A DNA stretch of 8,217 nucleotides from an uncultured Coriobacteriaceae bacterium (GCA_900550055.1 URQU01000067.1:1-8217), one strand, 5' to 3'. Shown: positions 1 to 6,375, numbered from the stretch's first letter. Program-made: numbers and translations. Notes: a model not told the origin generated them from the letters alone.

Positions 1-1
1 G

Positions 2-427
2 GTGCGCGACGACTACGACCCGGCCAACAACGTCCCCATCCAGCAATTCCGCGGGACGGTCAACCGCGTTGCCGACCAGAGCGGCGGCCAGTCGCCCCTG
101 GTGGTTTCCACCGATATCGGCTACATGGGCGTCACGTCGGTCATGTGCCCCGACATCCCGCAAACCTATATGGATTGGCAGAAGGGCAACTGGGACCGTG
201 CGTACATGGCGTATTCGCCCACGCTTGTCAGCAAGATGAGCTGGGAGATCATCTTCAACAACTTCCATGGCACCTTCATCTGCCTGGGCCAGGCGCAAAA
301 CGACAGCCTGCCGCGCGACATATCCGACCTCAGCCAAAAAGACGGCTTCAACCTGGTGGAATACCACACCTACTACCGCCCTTACGAGCGCACCTGGATG
401 ACCATCGCCGTGATGACCAAGTCGTAG
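2..427 (+). CDS. 3'-partial gene: probable C-terminal soluble domain of a membrane glycosyltransferase-like protein
   Basis: The reading frame is open from the window edge to TAG at 425-427 (about 141 residues visible), with high-GC codon use like its neighbours. The GTG at 2 is probably an internal Val codon, because no upstream sequence or ribosome binding site can be seen. The fragment has no membrane segment and is rich in aromatic residues. It has an alternating strand/helix look, with VVSTDIGYMG at about 34-43 and a C-terminal stretch of Tyr-Tyr-Arg-Pro-Tyr-Glu-Arg followed by a short beta strand. The general pattern (a strand ending in Thr-Asp, a late 'kdGF.l.e...yyrpYer' segment, then the stop) reminds me of the extracytoplasmic C-terminal domains of bacterial GT39/ArnT-like multi-membrane glycosyltransferases. 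That is recalled resemblance, not a motif match. It could equally be an unrelated hypothetical protein. That it is coding is fairly secure; the family is not. Confidence 0.6.
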   Translation: MRDDYDPANNVPIQQFRGTVNRVADQSGGQSPLVVSTDIGYMGVTSVMCPDIPQTYMDWQKGNWDRAYMAYSPTLVSKMSWEIIFNNFHGTFICLGQAQNDSLPRDISDLSQKDGFNLVEYHTYYRPYERTWMTIAVMTKS

Positions 428-473
428 CCCGGCGGCATTGAGGAGCCTGGGCGATAGCCGTCCGGCCATTTGT

Positions 474-479
474 TATCAT
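474..479 (+). promoter_or_regulatory. possible -10 box for the ABC-F gene
   Basis: TATCAT in the 145-bp gap between the first gene and the ABC-F start matches the -10 consensus at four or five positions. It would give a leader of roughly 85-90 nt. There is no good -35 hexamer 16-18 bp upstream, so this is weak. No terminator-like hairpin was seen after the first gene, so read-through into the ABC-F gene is also possible. Confidence 0.22.
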
Positions 480-556
480 GGTGCGTTGGAATCGATGCAG
501 GTCCTTGGTCGCGTTTGCGCTTTCGGCGCGATTGCGGCCAAGGCGCTTATATATGC

Positions 557-563
557 AAGGAAG
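557..563 (+). promoter_or_regulatory. ribosome binding site deciding the ABC-F start
   Basis: AAGGAAG lies 9 nt before ATG 573. No comparable site precedes the earlier in-frame TTG at 438 or the Met codon at 495. The protein begins to align with the ABC-F family right after this ATG. Confidence 0.65.
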
Positions 564-572
564 TTGGTACCT

Positions 573-2396
573 ATGGCGTTTATGCTGGGCTGCGAGAAAG
601 TGCGCGTGGATTTCCCCACGAAAACGGTGTTCGAAAGCGTGTCGCTGGGCGTTGACGAGGGCGATCGCATCGGCATCGTGGGTCGCAACGGCGACGGCAA
701 GTCAACGCTGCTGTCGGTGATGGCGGGCATGCTCGAGCCCGACGAGGGCCGCGTGCTGCGCAACGGCGCCGTGCGCGTGGGCGTGCTGGGGCAGTTCGAC
801 AAGCTGAACGACGACGACACCGTCGAGTGCGCCGTGGTGGGCGACATCCCCGAGTATGAATGGGCCGGCGATGCACGCATCCGCGACATCATCGCGGGCC
901 TTGCCAGCGACATCCCCTGGGATGCGAAGGTGGGCACGCTTTCCGGCGGCCAGCGCCGCCGCGTCGACCTGGTACGCCTGCTTATCGGCGACTGGGACAT
1001 CCTGGCGCTTGACGAGCCCACCAACCACCTGGACGTTCGCGCCATCACCTGGCTGGCGAACCATCTGAAGAACCGCTGGCGCGCCGGTCAGGGCGCATTG
1101 CTGGTGGTCACGCACGACCGCTGGTTTTTGGACGAGGTGTGCACGCGCATGTGGGAGGTGCACGACCGCGTGGTCGAGCCGTTCGAGGGCGGCTTCTCCG
1201 CGTACATCCTGCAACGCGTCGAGCGCGACCGCTTGGCGGCCTTGGCCGAGGAGAAGCGGCAGAACGCCCTGCGCCGCGAGCTTGCCTGGCTCGCACGCGG
1301 CCCGAAGGCTCGCGGAACGAAGCCGAAGTTCCGCGTGGATGCCGCGCACGAGCTGATCGCCGACGTGCCGCCGCTGCGCAACGAGCTGGAGCTCAAGCGC
1401 ATGGCCATGGCTCGCCTGGGCAAGCAGGTGGTGGAGCTGAAGAACGTTACCGTGCGCTTCGACGGCAAGCCCGCGCCCGTACTCGACAGCGTGGATTGGA
1501 TCATCGGGCCCGGCGATCGCTACGGCATCGTCGGCGCCAACGGCGTGGGCAAAACCACGCTTTTGAAGGTGATCCAGGGTGTGCAGGCACCCACGTCGGG
1601 CTTCGTGAAGATCGGCAAAACGGTGAAGTTCGCAGTGCTGTCGCAGCATCTGGACAACCTTACCCGTTTCGGCGACGATCGCGTTCGCCAGGTGATCAGC
1701 AACTACACGCGCCGCATGATGCTCGACGGCAAGGAGATGACGCCTGCGCAGCTGCTGGAGAAGCTGGGCTTCTCGCGTGCCGACCTCAACGAGCCGGTTT
1801 GCGATCTGTCCGGTGGTCAGAAACGCCGCTTGGCGCTTATGCTCATCTTGCTGGACGAGCCCAACGTGCTCATCCTGGACGAGCCGGGCAACGACATGGA
1901 CACCGACATGCTGGCCGCTATCGAGGAACTGCTGGACGCATGGCCGGGCACGCTGCTTTTGGTCACGCACGACCGCTTCCTGATGGAGCGCGTCACCGAT
2001 CACCAGTTCGCCCTGGTAGATGGACATATCCGCCACTTGCCGCGCGGTGTCGAGGAGTATCTGGAGATGTCAGCGCGTGCGCCGAAGCCGGTTGCGCACG
2101 CCAAGGCGCCGCAGGGTGCAGCGGCGAGCGAAACCGCGAAGGATGCTGCTGCAGGCAATAGCCCGCAGCTGTCCGGCGGCGAGATTCGCGAGCTGAAAAA
2201 GCGCATGCGCAGCTGCGAGAACAAGACGAACACGCTGCGCGGCAAGATCGAGCAGGCCCAAGCCGACATGGCCGCCGCCGACCCATCGGATTTCGAGGCG
2301 CTCGGCAAGTTCCAGCAGCAGATCGACGACTTCCAAGCCCAAATCGACGAGCTGGACGAACAATGGCTCGAGGCAGCGGAGGCGCTAGGGGAGTAG
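573..2396 (+). CDS. ABC-F family ATP-binding protein, Uup-like
   Basis: A 607-aa soluble protein with two ABC ATPase domains and no membrane domain, typical of ABC-F proteins that act on the ribosome. Domain 1 has Walker A GRNGDGKST (37-45), signature LSGGQRRR (123-130), Walker B with DEPTNHLD (about 143-154) and switch His 181. The interdomain linker (about 195-285) carries the family-typical ELAWLARGPKARGTK segment. Domain 2 has Walker A GANGVGKTT (321-329), LSGGQKRRL (413-421), Walker B ending DEPGNDMD (about 436-443) and His 466. After an Ala-rich spacer (about 505-533), residues 534-607 are a charged, heptad-like coiled coil as in Uup, whose C-terminal domain binds DNA. Both catalytic Glu residues are present, so both sites look active. 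The Thr-to-Gly change in the second DEPT motif is unusual. Start ATG 573 is chosen for its AAGGAAG. The role (ribosome rescue/assembly or antibiotic protection) cannot be decided from sequence. It appears monocistronic and ends at a strong terminator. Confidence 0.93.
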   Translation: MAFMLGCEKVRVDFPTKTVFESVSLGVDEGDRIGIVGRNGDGKSTLLSVMAGMLEPDEGRVLRNGAVRVGVLGQFDKLNDDDTVECAVVGDIPEYEWAGDARIRDIIAGLASDIPWDAKVGTLSGGQRRRVDLVRLLIGDWDILALDEPTNHLDVRAITWLANHLKNRWRAGQGALLVVTHDRWFLDEVCTRMWEVHDRVVEPFEGGFSAYILQRVERDRLAALAEEKRQNALRRELAWLARGPKARGTKPKFRVDAAHELIADVPPLRNELELKRMAMARLGKQVVELKNVTVRFDGKPAPVLDSVDWIIGPGDRYGIVGANGVGKTTLLKVIQGVQAPTSGFVKIGKTVKFAVLSQHLDNLTRFGDDRVRQVISNYTRRMMLDGKEMTPAQLLEKLGFSRADLNEPVCDLSGGQKRRLALMLILLDEPNVLILDEPGNDMDTDMLAAIEELLDAWPGTLLLVTHDRFLMERVTDHQFALVDGHIRHLPRGVEEYLEMSARAPKPVAHAKAPQGAAASETAKDAAAGNSPQLSGGEIRELKKRMRSCENKTNTLRGKIEQAQADMAAADPSDFEALGKFQQQIDDFQAQIDELDEQWLEAAEALGE

Positions 2397-2404
2397 GGAA
2401 CGCA

Positions 2405-2439
2405 AAAGCGCCTCGGACCGCAGATGCCCGAGGCGCTTT
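2405..2439. terminator. bidirectional intrinsic terminator between ABC-F and SDR genes
   Basis: A perfect 12-bp stem, AAAGCGCCTCGG (2405-2416) pairing with CCGAGGCGCTTT (2428-2439), with an 11-nt loop. On the plus strand it runs into TTTCGTTTATT; on the minus strand it ends in TTTTGCG. It sits between two convergent stops (2396 and 2482), so it can serve both genes. A small 5-bp hairpin (CCGGA/TCCGG, 2451-2464) lies between it and the SDR stop. Confidence 0.9.
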
Positions 2440-2481
2440 CGTTTATTCCACCGGAGGGGTCCGGACAGAATCGTAAATTGG

Positions 2482-3282
2482 TTACGGGCGCAGGCCCATG
2501 CCGCCTTCGAGCGTGATGGTCTCGCCGCTCATGAACTTGAAGTCGGGACCGCACAGCTGCACGACAGCGCGACCGATCTCGGTCTCGACGTTGCCGTAGT
2601 GGCCCATCGGAGGCATGTGCACGTTGGCCTCGTAGGCCTCGGGGTACTGCTCCTTGAAGTTCTCGAGCGCAGCGGTCCAGGCCAGCGGGCAAACCACGTT
2701 GGCGTTGATGCCGTCGGGGCCCCACTCGGTGGCGGCAACACGCGTCAGGCCGCGGATGCCTTCCTTGGCGGCAGCGTAAGCGCACTGACCGTAGTTGCCG
2801 AACAGACCGGCGCCGCTGGCGAAGTTCACAACGGAGCCCTTCGTCTCCTTCAGGTACGGATAGCACGCCTGCATGTAGTAGAAGGCCGCGTACAGGCCGG
2901 AATACAGCGCCAGATCGAACTGGGCGGTGGTGTGATCGGCGATGGTGACGCCGGAAGCGGAGGCCTGGGCGTTGTTCACCAGCGCGTCGATGCGACCGAA
3001 CTCGGCCATGACCTGGTCAACGGCAGCTTTCACAACCGCCTGGTTGTCGGCCTGGGCGTTAACGTCAGCCTGAATGGGCAGCACGCGGATGCCGAACTCG
3101 CCCTCAAGGCGCTCTTTGGCGGCCTCGAGCTTCTTCACGTTGCGGCCGGTGATGGCAAGGTTTGCGCCCTCCTTAGCGAAGGCGGTGGCGATGCCGAACC
3201 CGATGGAACCCGCGGAACCGTCCTTCAACGCAGCAAAGCCAGCTCCGGTGATGATGATGGTTTTTCCGGTGAAGTAACCCAT
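2482..3282 (-). CDS. short-chain dehydrogenase/reductase, 12alpha-hydroxysteroid dehydrogenase-like
   Basis: A 266-aa classical-length SDR, an NAD(P)-dependent alcohol/ketone oxidoreductase expected in the cytoplasm. Visible parts: beta1 and glycine-rich loop starting TGAG (12-15) and ending SIGFGIA (26-32), with an insertion in between; TGRN (45-48), where Arg47 suggests NADP(H) preference; ADV (72-74); NNAQ (103-106) instead of the usual NNAG; catalytic Ser156, Tyr169 and Lys173 (YAAAK); and a C-terminal SGETITLEGGMG (252-263). The combination NNAQASASG, SGLYAAFYYM, ASGAGLFGN, RVAATEWG and the GGMGLRP end agrees with my recollection of clostridial and Eggerthella bile-acid 12alpha-hydroxysteroid dehydrogenases. 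A substrate of that kind is therefore a reasonable guess, but unproven. Start ATG at 3282 is preceded by GGGAGA (3288-3293) at 5 nt. It is divergent from a MocR-type regulator that probably controls it. An alternative is a generic SDR acting on another hydrophobic alcohol. Confidence 0.93.
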   Translation of the reverse strand: MGYFTGKTIIITGAGFAALKDGSAGSIGFGIATAFAKEGANLAITGRNVKKLEAAKERLEGEFGIRVLPIQADVNAQADNQAVVKAAVDQVMAEFGRIDALVNNAQASASGVTIADHTTAQFDLALYSGLYAAFYYMQACYPYLKETKGSVVNFASGAGLFGNYGQCAYAAAKEGIRGLTRVAATEWGPDGINANVVCPLAWTAALENFKEQYPEAYEANVHMPPMGHYGNVETEIGRAVVQLCGPDFKFMSGETITLEGGMGLRP

Positions 3283-3322
3283 GTTCGTCTCCCGTCTTCG
3301 TTCGCATTCGTCTCAGATAGAT

Positions 3323-3352
3323 GGCCGCAACAGGCAAGGGGACGTTGCGGCC
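3323..3352 (-). promoter_or_regulatory. perfect 9-bp hairpin in the presumed SDR 5' leader
   Basis: GGCCGCAAC (3323-3331) and GTTGCGGCC (3344-3352) pair perfectly around a 12-nt loop, 40 nt upstream of the SDR start codon. If the SDR promoter is at 3373-3399 this is transcribed in its leader. On the minus strand no T-run follows, so a simple terminator is unlikely there. On the plus strand GTTTTGG follows, which is weakly terminator-like. It could be a leader structure or a palindromic protein-binding site. Confidence 0.5.
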
Positions 3353-3372
3353 GTTTTGGATGAGCAAGGAAA

Positions 3373-3399
3373 AGTGTAATCGCTATTTGGTTTGGTCAA
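3373..3399 (-). promoter_or_regulatory. candidate SDR promoter
   Basis: On the minus strand TTGACC (3399-3394) matches five of six -35 positions and TACACT (3378-3373) matches four of six -10 positions. The spacer is 15 bp, shorter than ideal. The start of transcription would fall near 3366, giving a leader of about 84 nt that contains the 3323-3352 hairpin. Confidence 0.35.
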
Positions 3400-3410
3400 A
3401 AGAACCAAAA
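3386..3410. promoter_or_regulatory. inverted repeat, candidate operator of the MocR-type regulator
   Basis: TTTGGT (3391-3396) and ACCAAA (3404-3409) form an inverted repeat with a 7-nt spacer. A second TTTGGTT begins at 3386, so the left arm is partly duplicated. The element overlaps the -35 regions proposed for both divergent genes, where a shared regulator would be expected to act. MocR-family proteins commonly bind direct or inverted repeats in such divergent gaps. Confidence 0.4.
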
Positions 3411-3420
3411 CAGTGATAGT
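3392..3420 (+). promoter_or_regulatory. candidate promoter of the MocR-type regulator gene
   Basis: TTGGTC (3392-3397), a 17-bp spacer and GATAGT (3415-3420) form a weak sigma-70-like promoter facing the regulator gene. The leader would be about 110 nt. Further ACCAG/CTGGT repeats (3428-3432, 3437-3441, inverted 3447-3451) lie just downstream and could be additional operator half-sites. Confidence 0.3.
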
Positions 3421-3535
3421 TTTACATACCAGATAGACCAGTTGGCCTGGTGCGTTCAACCGCTCAAACCCGCCGTTCCCGCTGCAAGCGTGCCGAAAAA
3501 CACGCATTTGCGGCCATACGCGAAAGGATCAGCCC

Positions 3536-5206
3536 ATGTCGGCATCTCAGCAGGCAGGTATGCTTACGTACGATTTGCGCTCGCGCGGCACCAGTTCGCT
3601 TTACGAATTCCTATACCAGTCCATTCGCGAGGACATCGCGCGCGGCCGAATCCCTTGCGGGACGAAGCTGCCGTCCAAGCGCAACCTTGCCCAGCATCTC
3701 GATATCGGCGTTGCAACGGTCACAGCGGCATACGACCAGCTAATCACGGAAGGGTTCGTGCGCACCGAACAACGCCGCGGCTATTTCGTGGAGGACGTCT
3801 CAGAGTTCCGGTGTAAACCGGTTACACCCCAGGTCAAAGATTCGAGTAGCGAAAATGGAACGAGCGTCGGCGCCGAATGCGGTGCGCAGGATGCGGCAGC
3901 AGGAGGCGTTTTTGCTGCGCACGGCGCTCAGGATGCGAGGTTTGATGACGCTTCGGCAGGACGCAGCAGCAGACATCGCGAAACCGCCAGGAGCTCCGCC
4001 GACACCGCTAGCGACGCCAACGCCGCCGAAACCCCACACGCTATCGAGCGGGCCCGCGACCCGGAATACTTCGTGGACTTGAAGGCCAACCGCACCAGCG
4101 TTTCGCTGTTCCCTGCCACGGTGTGGGGGCGCTACATGCGCGAGGCGCTTTCGCTTCCCAGCGACAACCTGCTGCGATCGATTCCGTTCAACGGCCTGCC
4201 CGAGCTGCGTCGCGCCATCGCGTCGTACCTGCGGCGCACGCGCGGCATGGACGTTTCGCCCGACTGCATCATCATCGGCGCGGGCAGCGAGTACCTGTAC
4301 GGCCGCCTGCTGCAAATGCTCGGGCCCACCACCACGTTCGCCATGGAAAACCCCGGCTATCGCAAGTTCGCCGCCATCTCCAAGGCGTTCGGCAACCCCT
4401 GGCGGCCGGTTCCCATCGATGAATCGGGCCTGCTGGTGGACGAGCTTGAGGAATCGGGCGCCGACGTGGTGCACGTTTCGCCGGCAAACCATTTCCCCAC
4501 GGGCATCGTCATGCCCATTAAGCGGCGCCTGGAGCTGTTCGAGTGGGCGAACCGCGCGCGCAAACGCTACATCATCGAGGACGATTACGACAGCGAGTTT
4601 CGCTACAGCGGCCGCCTGATTATGCCGCTGTTCGCCGATGATGCGTCCGACAAGGTGATTTACCTGAACGCCTTCTCGAAAACCATGGTGCCCAGCCTGC
4701 GTATCAGCTACATGGTGCTGCCTCCGAAGCTGCTGGCGCGCTACGTTGATACCATGAGCTTCTATTCGTGCACGGTTTCCAGTTTCGAACAGTACGCATT
4801 GGCTCGCTTCATCGACGAGGGTCACTTGGAGCGGCACATCAACCGCACGCGCAACTTCTATCGCCGCCAACGCGAGGCGGTTTTGCGCGAGATAGCGCAA
4901 TCGCCGCTGGCGGAAATCTCGCACGTTGAGGAGCGAAACGCGGGCACGCACTTTTTGCTGTATGTACGCACGAGCCTTACGCACGACCAGGTCAGGCAGC
5001 GCGGCGTGGAGCAAGGGCTCAACATCTCGCTGTTCAACGACTACCTGCTGCGCGACGGCGACGGGTTGAGCGAGCGCACAACGAAGCGTTTTGAGCAGTA
5101 TTCGAACGGCGAAACCGCGCTGGTGCTGAACTACGCCGGCATCGAGCCGGAACGGCTGTCGGAAACGGTGCGTCGCCTGGCATGCGTGTTCCCGGAGTGC
5201 GAATAA
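3536..5206 (+). CDS. MocR/PdxR-type transcriptional regulator (GntR wHTH + aminotransferase-like domain)
   Basis: A 556-aa two-domain regulator. Residues about 20-86 are a GntR winged helix (LYEFLYQSIREDIARGRI, PSKRNLAQHL, then VATVTAAYDQL and GFVRTEQRRGYFV). Residues about 88-175 form a low-complexity linker rich in Ala, Ser, Asp and Gln with GAQDA twice (116-120, 130-134). Residues about 178-553 are a fold-type I PLP domain with SPANHFPTG (315-323), the EDDYDSEFRY segment (348-357) with its PLP-facing Asp, the PLP Lys382 in AFSKTMVPSLR, and Arg389. The cofactor lysine is intact, so it should bind PLP. In this family the domain senses an amino compound or PLP rather than acting as an enzyme. 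ATG 3536 is preceded by AAAGGA (3523-3528) at 7 nt. It is divergent from the SDR gene, its likely target, and probably autoregulates. Confidence 0.93.
   Translation: MSASQQAGMLTYDLRSRGTSSLYEFLYQSIREDIARGRIPCGTKLPSKRNLAQHLDIGVATVTAAYDQLITEGFVRTEQRRGYFVEDVSEFRCKPVTPQVKDSSSENGTSVGAECGAQDAAAGGVFAAHGAQDARFDDASAGRSSRHRETARSSADTASDANAAETPHAIERARDPEYFVDLKANRTSVSLFPATVWGRYMREALSLPSDNLLRSIPFNGLPELRRAIASYLRRTRGMDVSPDCIIIGAGSEYLYGRLLQMLGPTTTFAMENPGYRKFAAISKAFGNPWRPVPIDESGLLVDELEESGADVVHVSPANHFPTGIVMPIKRRLELFEWANRARKRYIIEDDYDSEFRYSGRLIMPLFADDASDKVIYLNAFSKTMVPSLRISYMVLPPKLLARYVDTMSFYSCTVSSFEQYALARFIDEGHLERHINRTRNFYRRQREAVLREIAQSPLAEISHVEERNAGTHFLLYVRTSLTHDQVRQRGVEQGLNISLFNDYLLRDGDGLSERTTKRFEQYSNGETALVLNYAGIEPERLSETVRRLACVFPECE
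3810..3828. repeat. 7-bp inverted repeat inside the regulator linker region
   Basis: GGTGTAA (3810-3816) and TTACACC (3822-3828) flank ACCGG. The site is at the boundary between the winged-helix and linker coding regions. It may be an intragenic binding site or chance. Confidence 0.25.
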
Positions 5207-5228
5207 GGTCAAGAAGGAAGGCCCCGCT

Positions 5229-5402
5229 ATGGTGTTCGGCAGCTGCGATGGCCTTGAAGCTGACGGATCCAACAAGCCTCGACGCACCTGGCGTGATGGC
5301 TGCGGCCGCGGAAGGCCTTATGACCCTTTCGCGTCGACCGTCCCCGACGGCCGCTGCAGCCTCGGTATCGGCAACCGTCTCGATGTCCGCAGATACGGAT
5401 GA
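5229..5402 (+). CDS. candidate small protein of 57 aa, unrecognised
   Basis: ATG 5229 stands 7 nt after AGGAAGG (5215-5221), a better Shine-Dalgarno than some of the large genes here have, and 22 nt after the regulator stop. The frame runs 57 codons to TGA at 5400-5402. The product would be small, basic and Gly/Arg-rich, with three Cys (positions 6, 25, 43) and no membrane segment or signal peptide. I recognise no family. The position would allow translation from the regulator mRNA. Against it: GC-rich DNA gives such frames by chance, the composition (many Arg and Gly) is like random high-GC translation, and another frame is open across the same stretch. It could also be a decayed gene remnant. 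Confidence 0.27.
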   Translation: MVFGSCDGLEADGSNKPRRTWRDGCGRGRPYDPFASTVPDGRCSLGIGNRLDVRRYG

Positions 5403-5498
5403 CGCGTTTCCGTCAACAGCCCCTCAACGCCGCGTCAACGGCGGGTAAGCATCCTGCGCAGGTTTCGTGGCCGGCATTTCCGCTTGCGAAACGCACCG

Positions 5499-5504
5499 TA
5501 CAAT
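5499..5504 (+). promoter_or_regulatory. candidate -10 box of the HAD hydrolase gene
   Basis: TACAAT matches five of six -10 positions and would give a leader of about 58 nt. The region 17 bp upstream (ATTTCC at 5476-5481) is a poor -35. The same TACAAT hexamer occurs before the symporter gene on the other strand. Confidence 0.35.
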
Positions 5505-5556
5505 GGCGGCGAAGCGAAGGTACGGAACAGGCGCGTGGCGCATGGGGCGCCACGGA

Positions 5557-5564
5557 AAAGGAGG
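5557..5564 (+). promoter_or_regulatory. strong ribosome binding site deciding the HAD start
   Basis: AAAGGAGG ends 4 nt before ATG 5569. It rules out the earlier in-frame start at 5467, whose extra 34 residues are Arg/Gly-rich and do not belong to the HAD fold. Confidence 0.8.
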
Positions 5565-5568
5565 CAAC

Positions 5569-6363
5569 ATGATCAAGCTCATCGCATCGGATATGGACGG
5601 CACGCTTCTGGACGGCGAAGGCAATGTGCCGCCTGAGACGTTCGACCTTATCAAGCGGCTGAGGACTGCGGGCATCGGTTTTGTGGCATCCTCTGGTAGG
5701 CGCTTCGATACACTGCAGGAGCTGTTCGCCCCCGTGAGCGACCAGATGGATTTCGTGGCCTCCAACGGTGCGCAGGTGGTGGTTGCGGGCCGGCTTGTCG
5801 ACCGCGAGGTGTTCAGCCATGCCGCGCTGCGCAGGCTCAAGGACGTGGTCGACTTGTTCGACGGCCTGCACCTGGTGGTGTTCGACCGTAAGATTTCTTA
5901 CCTGCTGGACGACGAGGAGCGCTTCGAACGCGAGCTGGACAAGAACCTGCCGAACCCGCTGCGCGTGCGCGACCTGCCGCATCCCGACACCAGCATCATC
6001 AAGGTCTCCATCTACGTGGACGATGCCGTGATGGACATGGCATACATCCTGGAGCGCGAGATGGGCGAGGACTTCGTGTTCGCACCGTCCGGCCGCAAAT
6101 GGATCGACGTCATGCAGCGCGGCGTGAGCAAGGCCACGGGCATCAAGCAGGTGATGGCCGCACGTCATGCCCGCGCCGAGGAAGTGGTGGCGTTCGGCGA
6201 CTCCATGAACGATTACGAGATTCTGCGCATGGTGGGCACGAGCATTGCCATGGGCAACGGCCGCTCCGCCATCAAGGAGATCTCCACCAAGGTGATCGGG
6301 CCCAACACCGAGCACGCCGTGCAGCGCGAGCTGGAAGCCCTGCTCAGCATGATGGGGAAGTAG
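5569..6363 (+). CDS. Cof-type HAD-IIB family hydrolase
   Basis: A 264-aa cytoplasmic HAD phosphatase with all four catalytic motifs. Motif I is DMDGTLL with nucleophile Asp8 and Asp10; motif II is Ser41/Ser42 in ASSGR; motif III is Lys188; motif IV is GDSMND with Asp211 and Asp215 for Mg2+. The insert between motifs II and III (about 80-185) is the alpha/beta cap of the C2B type, seen in Cof, YidA and related proteins. These dephosphorylate sugar phosphates, flavin nucleotides or other small phosphates, usually with broad specificity, so the substrate cannot be named. Length is normal for the family. The start is fixed by AAAGGAGG. It appears to be a single gene with its own -10-like box. Downstream it faces the symporter gene tail to tail. 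Confidence 0.95.
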   Translation: MIKLIASDMDGTLLDGEGNVPPETFDLIKRLRTAGIGFVASSGRRFDTLQELFAPVSDQMDFVASNGAQVVVAGRLVDREVFSHAALRRLKDVVDLFDGLHLVVFDRKISYLLDDEERFERELDKNLPNPLRVRDLPHPDTSIIKVSIYVDDAVMDMAYILEREMGEDFVFAPSGRKWIDVMQRGVSKATGIKQVMAARHARAEEVVAFGDSMNDYEILRMVGTSIAMGNGRSAIKEISTKVIGPNTEHAVQRELEALLSMMGK

Positions 6364-6375
6364 CGTCAATCAAAC

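Larger units (their letters stand above)
5207..5568. other. 362-bp gap between regulator and HAD gene
   Basis: It holds a candidate small ORF (5229-5402), a -10-like box before the HAD gene, and short dyads without T-runs: AAGGCC/GGCCTT (5218-5223 with 5250-5255), palindrome AAGGCCTT (5312-5319) and CGCCG/CGGCG (5428-5443). No clear intrinsic terminator for the regulator gene was found here. An 88-codon frame at 5182-5448 overlaps the regulator end and looks non-coding. Confidence 0.6.

Noticed and set aside
438..572. In-frame TTG-initiated extension of the ABC-F gene by 45 codons
   Set aside because: No ribosome binding site before 438, no family similarity in the extension, and a good AAGGAAG directly before ATG 573.
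702..2036. 444-codon open frame on the minus strand opposite the ABC-F gene
   Set aside because: Shadow of high-GC codon bias; its translation is His/Gln/Val-rich without any fold, and the plus frame has all ABC motifs.
3800..5287. 495-codon open frame on the minus strand opposite the MocR-type gene
   Set aside because: Antisense shadow; the plus frame encodes an intact, recognisable regulator.
5428..5443. CGCCG/CGGCG hairpin as a terminator after the regulator
   Set aside because: Only 5 bp and no T-run; far from the regulator stop.
5182..5448. 88-codon plus-strand frame overlapping the regulator's 3' end
   Set aside because: Starts inside the regulator gene without a ribosome binding site; Ala/Ser/Arg-rich, random-like translation.
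5467..5568. 34-codon N-terminal extension of the HAD protein
   Set aside because: AAAGGAGG before ATG 5569 and the family's usual start (MIKLIASDMDGT) decide the start.
5413..6369. 318-codon minus-strand frame opposite the HAD gene
   Set aside because: Antisense shadow with His/Val-rich composition and no motif.
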